Translations under genes and position numbers: made by a program
Notes under the pieces: generated by a model
The model's database searches: none
What the model was told of the DNA's origin: nothing
The model's input: only the letters and a program-made list of their open reading frames with translations
Part shown: piece after piece, positions 1 through 8,020 of the stretch
Numbering within the stretch: the first letter of the stretch is position 1
Layout of the letters: every line of letters starts with the position of its first letter
Assembly (NCBI GenBank): GCA_002358345.1
Contig: DEOR01000065.1
Coordinates: forward strand, 44,597 to 108,596
Direction of reading: 5' to 3'
Length of the DNA: 64,000 nucleotides
Origin: Proteobacteria bacterium UBA3413
Lineage (GTDB): Bacteria > Pseudomonadota > Gammaproteobacteria > Magnimaribacterales > D2472

Positions 1-106
1 TTGGTTTTTGGGGTGTCAGTTCCATCCTGAATTTACCTCCAACCCTCGTGATGGGCATCCAATTTTTAATGATTTTATTTTAAAAGCCATTAAGATTAAA
101 AGGTAA
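1..106 (+). CDS. pyrG: CTP synthase, C-terminal end (partial)
   Basis: Only the last 34 or so codons are inside the window; the reading frame enters at base 2 and ends with TAA at 104-106. The visible peptide contains [18 protein letters not shown], the conserved end of the glutamine amidotransferase domain of CTP synthase, including the His and Glu of its catalytic triad. The enzyme converts UTP to CTP using glutamine and ATP. The stop codon overlaps the kdsA start (TAATG). The order pyrG-kdsA-eno is common in gammaproteobacteria, which supports the call from such a short fragment. Confidence 0.85.
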   Translation, partial: WFLGCQFHPEFTSNPRDGHPIFNDFILKAIKIKR

Positions 107-933
107 TGTTTTTAACTTTAAAAAATTCTAAGATTGGTAACAATGAGCCTATGACTCTTATGGGCGGTGTCAATGTGCTAGAGTCTGAATCCATTGCAAT
201 GAGCGTGGCTGAGAAGTTTGCTGAAGCAGCATCTGAGCTGAAGATAAATTGGATTTTCAAGGGATCTTTTGATAAGGCCAACCGAAGTTCCATTTCCTCA
301 TACCGTGGTCCCGGTCTTGATGAAGGCCTAAGAATTTTAGAAAAAGTTAAAGAGACCTTCGATGTTGCAACCATTACAGATATTCATGAGCCTGCCCAAG
401 CCCTGCCTGTGGCTGAGGTATGTGACATTATTCAAATTCCTGCCTTTTTGTGCAGGCAAACAGATTTGGTAATTGCGGCAGCGCAAACTCAGAAAATTAT
501 TCAGTTTAAAAAGCCGCAATTTTTATCAGCCCCTGAGATGAAAAATGTGATTGAAAAATGCGAAGAAGCAGGTAATAAGCAGATCATTCTTTGCGAGCGT
601 GGCAATGTTTTTGGCTATAATAATCTTGTAGTTGATATGCTAAATTTTCAAATTATGAAAAATTTAAATGTACCCGTAATTTTTGATGCAACACATGCTC
701 TTCAACTTCCTGGTGGCCTGGGTAATGCTGCTGGTGGGAGAAGGGAGTTCTTATTGCCACTTGCAAAGGCTGGGCTTAGCCAGGGGATTGCAGGCTTGTT
801 TTTAGAGGCGCATCCAAATCCTGACGAGGCAAAGTGTGATGGCCCTTGTGCGATATCCTCGGATCAGATTTACCCCATTTTATCTCAGCTAGCTGCTCTA
901 GATACTTTTATTAAACAACAAGAAAGCATTTAG
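106..933 (+). CDS. kdsA: 3-deoxy-8-phosphooctulonate synthase (KDO-8-P synthase)
   Basis: This cytoplasmic enzyme condenses phosphoenolpyruvate with arabinose 5-phosphate to give KDO 8-phosphate, the precursor of the inner-core sugar of lipopolysaccharide. The 275-residue protein has the normal family length. It shows the N-terminal MGGVNVLES element, the FKGSFDKANRSS substrate-binding segment around residue 52, the TDIHEP motif near residue 91, VIFDATHALQLPG near residue 192 and the C-terminal LEAHPNPDEAKCDGP. The ATG overlaps the pyrG stop and the next gene, eno, follows after 2 bases, so the three genes are probably cotranscribed. Its presence implies a Gram-negative cell with KDO-containing LPS. 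Confidence 0.97.
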   Translation: MFLTLKNSKIGNNEPMTLMGGVNVLESESIAMSVAEKFAEAASELKINWIFKGSFDKANRSSISSYRGPGLDEGLRILEKVKETFDVATITDIHEPAQALPVAEVCDIIQIPAFLCRQTDLVIAAAQTQKIIQFKKPQFLSAPEMKNVIEKCEEAGNKQIILCERGNVFGYNNLVVDMLNFQIMKNLNVPVIFDATHALQLPGGLGNAAGGRREFLLPLAKAGLSQGIAGLFLEAHPNPDEAKCDGPCAISSDQIYPILSQLAALDTFIKQQESI

Positions 934-935
934 CA

Positions 936-2225
936 GTGCCAAATATTCAATCAATCCAAGCCATCCAGGTTTTTGATTCACGGGGATCCCCAACCGTCTC
1001 TTGTGAAATCTATTTGAGCAATGGGACCTCCTACACTTCTATGGTGCCTAGCGGAGCTTCAACAGGCTCTAGGGAGGCTTTAGAGCTTCGTGATGGGGGC
1101 GATGACTATATGGGCAGAGGAGTGCAAAAGGCCATAGAAAATATCCATCATCATATTGCACCTGCCCTCATGGGACTTGATGCGAGAGATCAACAGTTGA
1201 TTGATGAAAGAATGATAGAGCTAGATGGATCTTCAGCCAAATCTTACTTAGGCGCAAATGCCATTCTGGGAGTTTCGCTGGCTGTGCTTGGAGCAGGCGC
1301 CAAAACATCCCAAACCCCCCTTTATCAATATATTAATCAAGTATTCCATCAGATAAATTCTGTAACGCTGGATATGCAGCTACCGGTTCCAATGTTAAAT
1401 ATTATTAACGGAGGCGAGCATGCTGATAATAATATTGATATCCAAGAGTTTATGATTATGCCTTTAGGCGCATCATCATTTTCCGAAGGAATGCAGTGGT
1501 CTACTGAGATATATGCAGGTTTAAAAACACTCTTACGGCAGAAAAATCTTAGCACAGGCGTTGGAGATGAGGGAGGCTTCGCACCTCACTTACAGTCACA
1601 TCAAGAGGCTATTGCGTTAATTATTCAAGCTATAGAGAATAATAATCTAAGACCAGGAGTAGATGTTAGTATTGCGCTCGACTGCGCTGCGACAGAATTC
1701 TATGATGGCGATTTATATCACCTCAAAGGAGAGTCATTAAAGCTTAATGCCGATGAGTTCTCAGAATATTTAGAATCCTTGAGCTCCAAATACCCTATCG
1801 TCTCAATTGAAGACGGCATGGATGAAAGTGATTACAAGGGCTGGAAAATACTGACTAACGCGCTGGGCAAAAAATGTCAATTGGTTGGCGATGATTTATT
1901 CGTGACCAATGTTGAAGAGCTGCAAAGAGGAATTGATGAATCTCTTGGTAACTCTATCCTAATCAAGTTCAATCAAATTGGAACTATCACCGAGACCATG
2001 CGCACTATTCACCTTGCAAATTTAAATAACTTTACCTCGGTTATTTCACACAGATCAGGTGAGACAGAAGATAGCATGATAGCTGATTTATGCGTTGGCT
2101 TGGGTACCGGGCAAATTAAAACCGGTGCTCCATGTCGCTCTGATAGAGTGGCAAAATATAATCGGTTATTGTGGATAGAGGCACAAAATAAAAATCTAAA
2201 ATTTGCTGGCAATGTTTTTAGCTAA
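936..2225 (+). CDS. eno: Enolase
   Basis: Enolase interconverts 2-phosphoglycerate and phosphoenolpyruvate in glycolysis and gluconeogenesis. The protein is 429 residues, the usual length. Visible signatures are FDSRGSPTVSCEI at the N-terminus, the substrate loop VPSGASTGSREALELRDG, GDEGGFAPHL near residue 210, SIEDGMDESD with a Mg-binding acid, ILIKFNQIGT carrying the catalytic lysine, and the SHRSGETED signature. The start is GTG at 936, giving MPNIQSIQAIQVFDSRG, the expected beginning; no better upstream start exists because kdsA ends 2 bases before. The 3' end overlaps ftsB by 14 bases, the arrangement commonly seen for eno-ftsB. Confidence 0.97.
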   Translation: MPNIQSIQAIQVFDSRGSPTVSCEIYLSNGTSYTSMVPSGASTGSREALELRDGGDDYMGRGVQKAIENIHHHIAPALMGLDARDQQLIDERMIELDGSSAKSYLGANAILGVSLAVLGAGAKTSQTPLYQYINQVFHQINSVTLDMQLPVPMLNIINGGEHADNNIDIQEFMIMPLGASSFSEGMQWSTEIYAGLKTLLRQKNLSTGVGDEGGFAPHLQSHQEAIALIIQAIENNNLRPGVDVSIALDCAATEFYDGDLYHLKGESLKLNADEFSEYLESLSSKYPIVSIEDGMDESDYKGWKILTNALGKKCQLVGDDLFVTNVEELQRGIDESLGNSILIKFNQIGTITETMRTIHLANLNNFTSVISHRSGETEDSMIADLCVGLGTGQIKTGAPCRSDRVAKYNRLLWIEAQNKNLKFAGNVFS

Positions 2226-2511
2226 AATCTTGATAGGGCTTTTCCTAACATTGGTGACTATTACTTTTTATAGCCTGTACTTTGGCGGTGATAGCAAGCA
2301 AACATACCTAGATATTCATGCTGAAAATCAGCTGCTGATTGAAAGCAATGCTGATCTCTCTAAGCAAAACAATCTTCTAGAATTAGAAATTCAAAGCAAA
2401 CAGCAGAATGATATGCATGCAGAAAAATTTGCACGCGAACAACTCAATCTTATCTACAAAGATGAAGATTTTCTAAGCTTTGAGACCAAAAAACCTAATG
2501 CACCACAATAG
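2212..2511 (+). CDS. ftsB: Cell division protein FtsB
   Basis: FtsB is a small bitopic membrane protein of the divisome that forms a complex with FtsL and FtsQ and helps activate septal peptidoglycan synthesis. From the ATG at 2212 it is 99 residues: an N-terminal membrane segment (about residues 5-22), a coiled-coil-like stretch with repeated Leu, Glu and Asn (about 35-65), and a short C-terminal part containing AREQLNLIYKDED, matching the A-RE-L--- pattern of the family. Its place between eno and ispD is the classical one in gammaproteobacteria. A TTG at 2203 would add three residues, but ATG is more likely. It overlaps both neighbours by 14 bases. Confidence 0.85.
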   Translation: MFLAKILIGLFLTLVTITFYSLYFGGDSKQTYLDIHAENQLLIESNADLSKQNNLLELEIQSKQQNDMHAEKFAREQLNLIYKDEDFLSFETKKPNAPQ

Positions 2512-3655
2512 TAAAGTTGCAGTAATAATACCTGCTGCTGGAAAAGGTGTGAGGTTTGGAGCAGATAAGCCAAAACAGTATAGTGTCCTTGGGGAGCAGA
2601 CGATATTGGAGCGCTCTGTAAATATTTTTTTGAATATTCCTGAAGTTTTAAGAGTGATCATTGCAGTTGATCAAGACGATGAGTTCATTCACTCTCAATC
2701 CTTTATTGCCCATCCAAAAATTACAATAGTAAATGGAGGCAGCTCAAGAAGCACCTCAGTTTTTAATGCAGTTAAAATTCTAGAAGCAAGAGATATTCCA
2801 GCAGTAGCTATTCATGATGCTTCCCGCCCTTGGTTGCAGCCTAATCATTTCTTAGACCTTTTGCGTCAATTCCATGCACACAATGAGTGGGATGGTGTGT
2901 ACCCTGCAATTGAAATGATAGATTCGATCAGGGAAAAAAGAAATGATGAATTGGTTCCAGTTAATAGAGAGAATTTTATGCAAATTCAAACCCCTCAAAT
3001 CTTCAATACCAATGCTTTGCAAATCGCTCTAAAAAAAGTTATTGATTCTGGTATGAATCTAACTGACGAAACGCAAGCCATGGAAAATGCAGGTTATAGG
3101 GTAAAAGCCATGCAAGGTGATAGATCTAATCTCAAGGTTACTTATTCTCATGATTTAAATGCAGCAAAAAATATAGATTATAGAATTGGACGAGGTATAG
3201 ATTTTCATAAATTATTGCCAGGCAGTGGTATAACCTTAGGCGGCTTATCGATAGTTTGCGATCTAGCCATTGTTGCTCATTCTGATGGAGATATTGTTCT
3301 TCATGCTTTGGCTGATGCGCTACTTGGTGCCGGTGGCTTAAATGATATCGGTTTTTATTTTCCTGACACTGATAGCCAGAACAAAGGCTTATCAAGCCTA
3401 ATTATTATTAAAAAAGCAATGGGTTTGCTTGCACAAAAAAACCTCCAACCCTCAAATGTAGATTTGGTAATTATTTGTGAGCAACCAAAAATTTCTCCTC
3501 ATGTTAATGCCATGAAGGCTAGGTTAGCTAGCTTGCTCACAATGGAGACAGGTGATATTTCTATCAAAGCAACTACAACAGAAGGCATGGGTATTATTGG
3601 GCAGGGAAATGGAATTGCTGTTTATGCTATAGCTTCATTAAAAAAATTAATATGA
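2498..3655 (+). CDS. ispDF: Bifunctional IspD/IspF enzyme (MEP pathway)
   Basis: One 385-residue polypeptide carries two MEP-pathway activities. Residues 1 to about 225 are 4-diphosphocytidyl-2-C-methyl-D-erythritol cytidylyltransferase (IspD), with IIPAAGKGVRFG, KPKQY and AIHDASRPW. Residues from about 229 to the end are MECDP synthase (IspF), with the metal ligands in GRGIDFH (Asp235, His237) and AHSDGDIVLHALADALLGA (His269), and TTTEGMGIIGQGNGI at the end. The spacing of the three metal ligands equals that of E. coli IspF. There is no stop codon or frameshift between the halves and almost no linker. In most gammaproteobacteria these are two adjacent genes, so the fusion is unusual. The start is taken at ATG 2498; a TTG at 2480 in the same frame is less likely. 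Confidence 0.95.
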   Translation: MHHNSKVAVIIPAAGKGVRFGADKPKQYSVLGEQTILERSVNIFLNIPEVLRVIIAVDQDDEFIHSQSFIAHPKITIVNGGSSRSTSVFNAVKILEARDIPAVAIHDASRPWLQPNHFLDLLRQFHAHNEWDGVYPAIEMIDSIREKRNDELVPVNRENFMQIQTPQIFNTNALQIALKKVIDSGMNLTDETQAMENAGYRVKAMQGDRSNLKVTYSHDLNAAKNIDYRIGRGIDFHKLLPGSGITLGGLSIVCDLAIVAHSDGDIVLHALADALLGAGGLNDIGFYFPDTDSQNKGLSSLIIIKKAMGLLAQKNLQPSNVDLVIICEQPKISPHVNAMKARLASLLTMETGDISIKATTTEGMGIIGQGNGIAVYAIASLKKLI

Positions 3656-4401
3656 ATATCTTGCTAACAAATGATGATGGATATACAGCGGTAGGTATTG
3701 AGGAGCTCTCTAGCGCTTTAGGAGTATCGAATAATATTTTTTTAGTTGCCCCTAAAACAAATTGCAGCGGCATGAGTGCCGCAATTAGCTTACATAAGGA
3801 AATTGAAGTAGAGGAGATTGCAAAAAATACTTATGCAGTCTCAGGCACTCCAGCTGATTGTTCTTACCTCGGATTATTATCGATTATCTCTGAGCCTATT
3901 GATATGATAGTTTCTGGAATCAATTTAGGGGCAAACCTTGGAGAGGATGTCTTTTATTCTGGAACGGTTGGGGCTGCAATAGCTGGTCGAAGATTAAATT
4001 ATGTTCCAGTGGCTTTTTCAGTTGCTGCTTATCAACCAAAACATATTAAATTTATTGCAAAAAAAGCAGCTGAAATTACTCAGCAAGCCACCAATTTACC
4101 TGCTGATAAAAATTTGTTGGTCAATGTAAATTTTCCTGATCTTCCTGCTGCTGCAATCCAAGGGATAAAAATAACCAGCTTGGGAAAACAAGAAATTCCT
4201 GACACACCCCAGTTAATAAAAAAAAATCAGCTCTCAGCTTTTTATAGCTTTGGTCCGTCAGGAACTTTAATGCCGAACCAAACGAACACTGATATCCAAG
4301 CAATCAACGAGCATTTTATTTCAATTTCAATTCTTGATTATAATTTAACTGCAGTTGCATCTGATTGGGGTCTCTTTGAGGAGGTATTTGTAAATGCATA
4401 A
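3652..4401 (+). CDS. surE: 5'/3'-nucleotidase SurE
   Basis: SurE is a metal-dependent nucleoside-monophosphate phosphatase linked to stationary-phase survival. The 249-residue protein begins MNILLTNDDGY, the metal-binding Asp-Asp motif, and continues with APKTNCSGMSAAIS, the TPADCSYLG segment and VSGINLGANLGEDVFYSGTVGAAIAGR, all diagnostic. The ATG overlaps the ispDF stop by 4 bases (ATGA) and the gene overlaps pcm at its 3' end. In E. coli and Pseudomonas the tRNA pseudouridine synthase gene truD lies between ispF and surE; here it is missing. Confidence 0.96.
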   Translation: MNILLTNDDGYTAVGIEELSSALGVSNNIFLVAPKTNCSGMSAAISLHKEIEVEEIAKNTYAVSGTPADCSYLGLLSIISEPIDMIVSGINLGANLGEDVFYSGTVGAAIAGRRLNYVPVAFSVAAYQPKHIKFIAKKAAEITQQATNLPADKNLLVNVNFPDLPAAAIQGIKITSLGKQEIPDTPQLIKKNQLSAFYSFGPSGTLMPNQTNTDIQAINEHFISISILDYNLTAVASDWGLFEEVFVNA

Positions 4402-5071
4402 TTCTGGATTTACATCTGCTAGAGCAAAAGAACAAATGATCCAATTATTACTTGAGATGGGTATTAAAGATTTTCGTGTCTTAGATGCAATGAGCCAGGT
4501 TCCTAGGCATATTTTTCTAGATGAAGCCTTGTGGAGCAGGGCCTATGAAAATAGAGCTTTAACCATTGGGTACAAACAAACTATTTCTCAGCCCTATATT
4601 GTTGCCAAGATGACAGAGTATTTAATAAGCCACACAGCAAAAAGAGGCAGGGTATTAAATAATGTTCTTGAAATTGGTTCAGGTTGCGGATACCAGTCAG
4701 CAGTTCTATCTTATTTTGCGAATGAAATTTTTGCAGTAGAGAGAATCAAGCCCCTGGTCATCAAATCTAGAGAAAACCTCAGAGAGCTAAAAATTAGAAA
4801 TGTAATGGTCAAACATGCAGATGGTTTTGAGGGCTGGGGAGAAAGTATTAAATTTGATGGGATCATTTGCGCGGCAGCACCAAGACAGTACCCAGAAGAG
4901 CTGACGGAGTTACTTGAGATTGATGGCAAATTAGTTATCCCTGTTGGGCTAGAGGGCCAGCAAAAACTATACGTAGTGACGAAGAAAACTGAAACAGAGC
5001 ATGAAGAGATGATATATGAAGATGTTGCATTTGTTCCCATGCTGCCTGGAACATCAATTGGGAGTATTTAA
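4394..5071 (+). CDS. pcm: Protein-L-isoaspartate O-methyltransferase
   Basis: Pcm repairs age-damaged proteins by methylating L-isoaspartyl residues with S-adenosylmethionine. The protein is 225 residues. The N-terminal half has VPRHIFLDEALWSRAYENRALTIG and the conserved TISQPYIVAKMTEYL, and the SAM-binding motif is VLEIGSGCGYQSAVL near residue 95. The region DGIICAAAPRQYPEELTELL follows as in the family. The start overlaps surE by 8 bases. The surE-pcm-nlpD order is conserved in gammaproteobacteria, although here a DUF368 gene is inserted before nlpD. Confidence 0.95.
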   Translation: MHNSGFTSARAKEQMIQLLLEMGIKDFRVLDAMSQVPRHIFLDEALWSRAYENRALTIGYKQTISQPYIVAKMTEYLISHTAKRGRVLNNVLEIGSGCGYQSAVLSYFANEIFAVERIKPLVIKSRENLRELKIRNVMVKHADGFEGWGESIKFDGIICAAAPRQYPEELTELLEIDGKLVIPVGLEGQQKLYVVTKKTETEHEEMIYEDVAFVPMLPGTSIGSI

Positions 5072-5076
5072 ATATT

Positions 5077-5796
5077 ATGCTGCAAATTAAATATGCTTGT
5101 GCTGGATTTTTAATGGGTATTGCTGAACTTATCCCAGGAATATCTGGCTCAACCATTGCCGTAATATTCAATATTTATAAGAATCTAATGAGTATTTTAA
5201 CCGAGCTTAAATGGAGCAATGCATCTTTCAATCTAGGTAAATTAACTAGAGTGTTCCAGTTAAGGTTATTTGCCCCATTAATATTTTCTATGTTTCTTTC
5301 AATACTCCTTTTTTCAAAGGGCATAGATTACTTGCTAACTAATTATGAGCAGCCCTTTTTTTTATTGCTGGGGTGGCTAATGATGCTGCTGTCTATACAG
5401 GTTGGAAATTTTTTTACAGCTATTATTAGCAAACCTACCTTATTAATTTTTCTGATAGGCGGAGTATTTTTAGGCTTCTTGCTAAGCAACCTAGGAGTGG
5501 ATTCAGCAAACGCCCACCCTTTATACCTGTTTATTTCTGGAATTATAGCTTTTGCATTCTTTTTAATTCCTGGAATCTCTGGGAGCGCCATGCTCATCGC
5601 TCTAGGCGTGTATGGAGCAGTGATTAAGGGAATCTCTAATTTTGATTTTGAGACTCTAATTCCATTTGGTGCAGGGTGTTTTACTTCTCTAGTCTTGCTT
5701 CCAAGATTAATTTTAGCAATCTATAAAGCTTATGAAGATCAAATGTTATTAATCTTTTCAGGCCTTATCTTTTGTTCAGGATATTTTTTAATCTAA
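5077..5796 (+). CDS. DUF368 family polytopic membrane protein
   Basis: This 239-residue protein is very hydrophobic with about seven or eight predicted membrane segments. It has two copies of a glycine/proline motif, GIAELIPGISGSTIAVIFNIY near residue 13 and LIPGISGSAMLIALGVYG near residue 163, which is the internal duplication typical of DUF368 proteins. Some family members have been linked to polyprenyl-phosphate recycling in the envelope, but I cannot tell whether this one has that role. It lies 5 bases after pcm, and nlpD overlaps its stop (TAATG), so it is part of the operon. Its position between pcm and nlpD is not the usual gene order and fits an envelope job. Confidence 0.8.
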   Translation: MLQIKYACAGFLMGIAELIPGISGSTIAVIFNIYKNLMSILTELKWSNASFNLGKLTRVFQLRLFAPLIFSMFLSILLFSKGIDYLLTNYEQPFFLLLGWLMMLLSIQVGNFFTAIISKPTLLIFLIGGVFLGFLLSNLGVDSANAHPLYLFISGIIAFAFFLIPGISGSAMLIALGVYGAVIKGISNFDFETLIPFGAGCFTSLVLLPRLILAIYKAYEDQMLLIFSGLIFCSGYFLI

Positions 5797-6437
5797 TGAA
5801 AGCCTTAATTTCTTATCTCACTACTGTTCTTATTATTTCAGGATGCAGCTCCTTAGAGAATTTAAAATTAAATCTTGAAGATCGTATTTTTTATGACCCC
5901 AAGGAAATATATATTGTCCAATCTGGAGATTCAATTTGGTCCATTGCTTTAAAAAATAATCTAGATCCACAGCAAATTATAACGAGCAACAATCTATCAA
6001 AACCTTACGTGATTTTTCCAAATCAAGAACTTTCCCTATTTAAAACCTCTCAAAATTCTATATATGAAGCGCCCCAACAAAACATCACCTGGAATCAACC
6101 AATTAAGACCTCCCAGAAACCAACCGCCGAGGGCCAGTATTGGTTAATTTACAAGGAAGACCTTGGAGAAAAAATTTATGCAGTTGATAGAGGTAAGGTT
6201 GTTGTTGCAGGGCCAGATATACCTGGGTACGGAAATTTAGTAATGATTTCTCATCCTGATGGCTTTATTAGTCTTTATGCCCACTGTGAAAAAATTTATG
6301 TTAGTTCTGGAGAAATGATTGAATCCGGAATGGAGATTGCTCAATTAGGGAGTTCAGAGGCTTCTTCTCCAATGCTTAGATTTCAATTAAGAAAAAATGG
6401 GGCCCCTATTAAAACTTCTACAATAACCTTTAGGTAA
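5796..6437 (+). CDS. nlpD: NlpD-like lipoprotein (LysM + degenerate LytM/M23 domain)
   Basis: NlpD activates the amidase AmiC during cell separation. From ATG 5796 the protein is 213 residues with a lipoprotein signal (ISGC, lipidated Cys17), a LysM peptidoglycan-binding domain at about residues 38-85 (YIVQSGDSIWSIALKN) and a C-terminal LytM domain at about 120-213. In active M23 peptidases the end reads HxH; here the matching segment is MLRFQLRKNG, with the histidine replaced, so the domain is probably non-catalytic, as in E. coli NlpD. An earlier TTG (5772) would spoil the signal peptide. The gene normally next in this order, rpoS, is absent. Confidence 0.88.
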   Translation: MKALISYLTTVLIISGCSSLENLKLNLEDRIFYDPKEIYIVQSGDSIWSIALKNNLDPQQIITSNNLSKPYVIFPNQELSLFKTSQNSIYEAPQQNITWNQPIKTSQKPTAEGQYWLIYKEDLGEKIYAVDRGKVVVAGPDIPGYGNLVMISHPDGFISLYAHCEKIYVSSGEMIESGMEIAQLGSSEASSPMLRFQLRKNGAPIKTSTITFR

Positions 6438-6440
6438 ACT

Positions 6441-6764
6441 TTATATTTCTAGCAAGTGAATTTTATCTTTGATCCCTTTGTATTCTTGAGCTTCAGGCAA
6501 TTCATCTTTTTCTTCAGTAATATTTGGCCAAATTTCACTATACACGGCATTAATTTCAATAAAAGGAATTTGATCTGGTGGTAGCTCATCTTCTGAAAAA
6601 ATTGCGTCAACAGGGCACTCTGGTTCGCATAGTGCACAATCAATGCATTCTTCCGGATGAATTACTAGAAAATTTGGGCCCTCATAAAAACAATCTACAG
6701 GACAGACTTCCACACAGTCCGTATGCTTACATTTAATGCATGCTTCTGTAACTATGAATGCCAT
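6441..6764 (-). CDS. fdxA: Seven-iron ferredoxin FdxA
   Basis: A 107-residue ferredoxin that carries low-potential electrons. The N-terminal half has two clusters of cysteines: [14 protein letters not shown] and [13 protein letters not shown], the pattern of the 3Fe-4S plus 4Fe-4S (7Fe) ferredoxins found beside mutS and recA in Pseudomonas-type genomes. The C-terminal tail after residue 60 is acidic and matches the family extension ([12 protein letters not shown], then NI-EEKD). It converges with nlpD with only 3 bases between stop codons. In Pseudomonas fdxA is followed by mutS on the same strand side of recA; neither mutS nor rpoS is here. Confidence 0.93.
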   Translation of the reverse strand: MAFIVTEACIKCKHTDCVEVCPVDCFYEGPNFLVIHPEECIDCALCEPECPVDAIFSEDELPPDQIPFIEINAVYSEIWPNITEEKDELPEAQEYKGIKDKIHLLEI

Positions 6765-6867
6765 GATAACAAGTTGTAAAATAGGTAAACGAAGATTTTA
6801 GCAACGACTTAAGCACAAGTCTGCATGAAATTGATAATAATTATTTTATTTTTTAGTTTTTGTAATA

Positions 6868-6887
6868 TACTGTACAAACATACAGTA
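6868..6887. promoter_or_regulatory. LexA (SOS) box upstream of recA
   Basis: A 20-base site of form TACTGT-N8-ACAGTA ends 11 bases before the recA ATG. The CTGT and ACAG half-sites and their flanking TA/TA are perfect matches to the E. coli/gammaproteobacterial LexA consensus, and the 8-base core is mostly A/T. A possible -10 element (TAATAT at 6863-6868) abuts the site, so LexA binding would block RNA polymerase. The ribosome-binding site AAGGAG (6887-6892) follows directly. lexA itself is not in the window. Confidence 0.93.
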
Positions 6888-6898
6888 AGGAGTAAGAC

Positions 6899-7948
6899 AT
6901 GTCAGATAAAGAGAAAAACGTAAAAGAGACTAAAGAGAAAAACTTAAAAGAGACCCTATCACAAATTGAAAAGCAGTTTGGCAAGGGCACTGTGATGAAA
7001 ATGGGGGACAGAGAAATTGTAGATATGCCTACCATTTCTACGGGATCACTTGGGATTGATATAGCTTTGGGAATAGGCGGCCTACCTAAAGGGAGAGTCA
7101 TTGAGATTTTTGGACCAGAGTCATCCGGTAAAACAACTTTAACACTTCAGGTAATTGCAGAGTGTCAAAAAGCTGGAGGCACAGCTGCTTTTATCGATGC
7201 TGAGCATGCGCTAGATCCAAGTTATGCTGCGAAACTTGGGGTTAATGTTGATGAGCTGCTTTTATCTCAACCGGATACAGGAGAGCAAGCCCTCGAGGTT
7301 ACAGATATGCTTGTAAAATCTGGAAGTGTAGACCTCATTGTTATTGATTCAGTTGCAGCGCTTACACCAAGAGCTGAAATTGAAGGAGACATGGGAGACC
7401 ATCATATGGGTCTGCAGGCAAGATTGATGTCTCAGGCACTCAGAAAGATCACCGGAAACATACAGCGCTCAAACGCAACAGTTATTTTTATTAACCAAAT
7501 TAGGATGAAGATTGGTGTGATGTTCGGAAATCCTGAAACTACAACCGGTGGCAATGCTCTGAAATTTTATGCATCAGTCCGACTAGACATCAGAAGAATT
7601 GGTGCGGTTAAAGAAGGGGAAGAGGTCGTTGGTAATGAAACTCGAGTTAAGGTTGTGAAAAATAAAGTTTCCCCTCCTTTTAAGCAGGCAGAATTTCAAA
7701 TTATGTACGGGCAAGGCATTAATATGGAAGGGGAAATTCTTGAACTAGGTCAAAAACTTGAGTTGATTGAGAAATCAGGCTCATGGTATAGCCATAATGG
7801 TGAGAAAATAGGTCAGGGAAAAGTTAATGCAAGCAAGTACCTCAAAGAAAATACTGAAATCAGAGATGGCTTAGTTAGCGAGATCAGAAAAGCTTACATA
7901 CCCTCAATCAAGAAAGAGGCTAAGAACAAGAAAGAGGCTAAGGAATAA
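6899..7948 (+). CDS. recA: Recombinase RecA
   Basis: RecA forms ATP-dependent filaments on single-stranded DNA, drives strand exchange and triggers LexA self-cleavage. The protein is 349 residues with the Walker A motif [10 protein letters not shown] near residue 75, the Walker B region [10 protein letters not shown] near 149, the L2 loop ending in [17 protein letters not shown], and the conserved C-terminal core. Both ends are Lys/Glu-rich and built from short tandem duplications (residues 4-19, and the last 12 residues). It is preceded by a LexA box and a strong AAGGAG ribosome-binding site 6 bases from the ATG. recX, which often follows recA, is absent; a thiolase gene comes next. Confidence 0.98.
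   Translation: MSDKEKNVKETKEKNLKETLSQIEKQFGKGTVMKMGDREIVDMPTISTGSLGIDIALGIGGLPKGRVIEIFGPESSGKTTLTLQVIAECQKAGGTAAFIDAEHALDPSYAAKLGVNVDELLLSQPDTGEQALEVTDMLVKSGSVDLIVIDSVAALTPRAEIEGDMGDHHMGLQARLMSQALRKITGNIQRSNATVIFINQIRMKIGVMFGNPETTTGGNALKFYASVRLDIRRIGAVKEGEEVVGNETRVKVVKNKVSPPFKQAEFQIMYGQGINMEGEILELGQKLELIEKSGSWYSHNGEKIGQGKVNASKYLKENTEIRDGLVSEIRKAYIPSIKKEAKNKKEAKE
6908..6955 (+). repeat. 24-base tandem repeat in the recA 5' coding end
   Basis: Two adjacent 24-base units (6908-6931 and 6932-6955) differ at two positions and encode KEKNVKET and KEKNLKET, residues 4-11 and 12-19 of RecA. The repeat extends the usual RecA N-terminal helix with charged residues and keeps the frame. It looks like a recent in-frame duplication. 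Confidence 0.85.
7909..7944 (+). repeat. 18-base tandem repeat at the recA 3' end
   Basis: Two 18-base copies (7909-7926 and 7927-7944) differ at one base and encode the last residues of Rec[13 protein letters not shown]. The usual RecA tail is acidic; this one is rich in lysine. Confidence 0.85.
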
Positions 7949-8020
7949 ATTTTTTCGATCACTATGATCTTGTATTTAAATTGATTAAGATATTTCCTGG
8001 TAAATATAACTAAGGGAAAC

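Noticed and set aside
7950..8020. Possible promoter before the thiolase (TTGATT, 18 bases, TATAAC)
   Set aside because: The implied start falls within the ribosome-binding site, leaving almost no leader; too weak to list as a feature.
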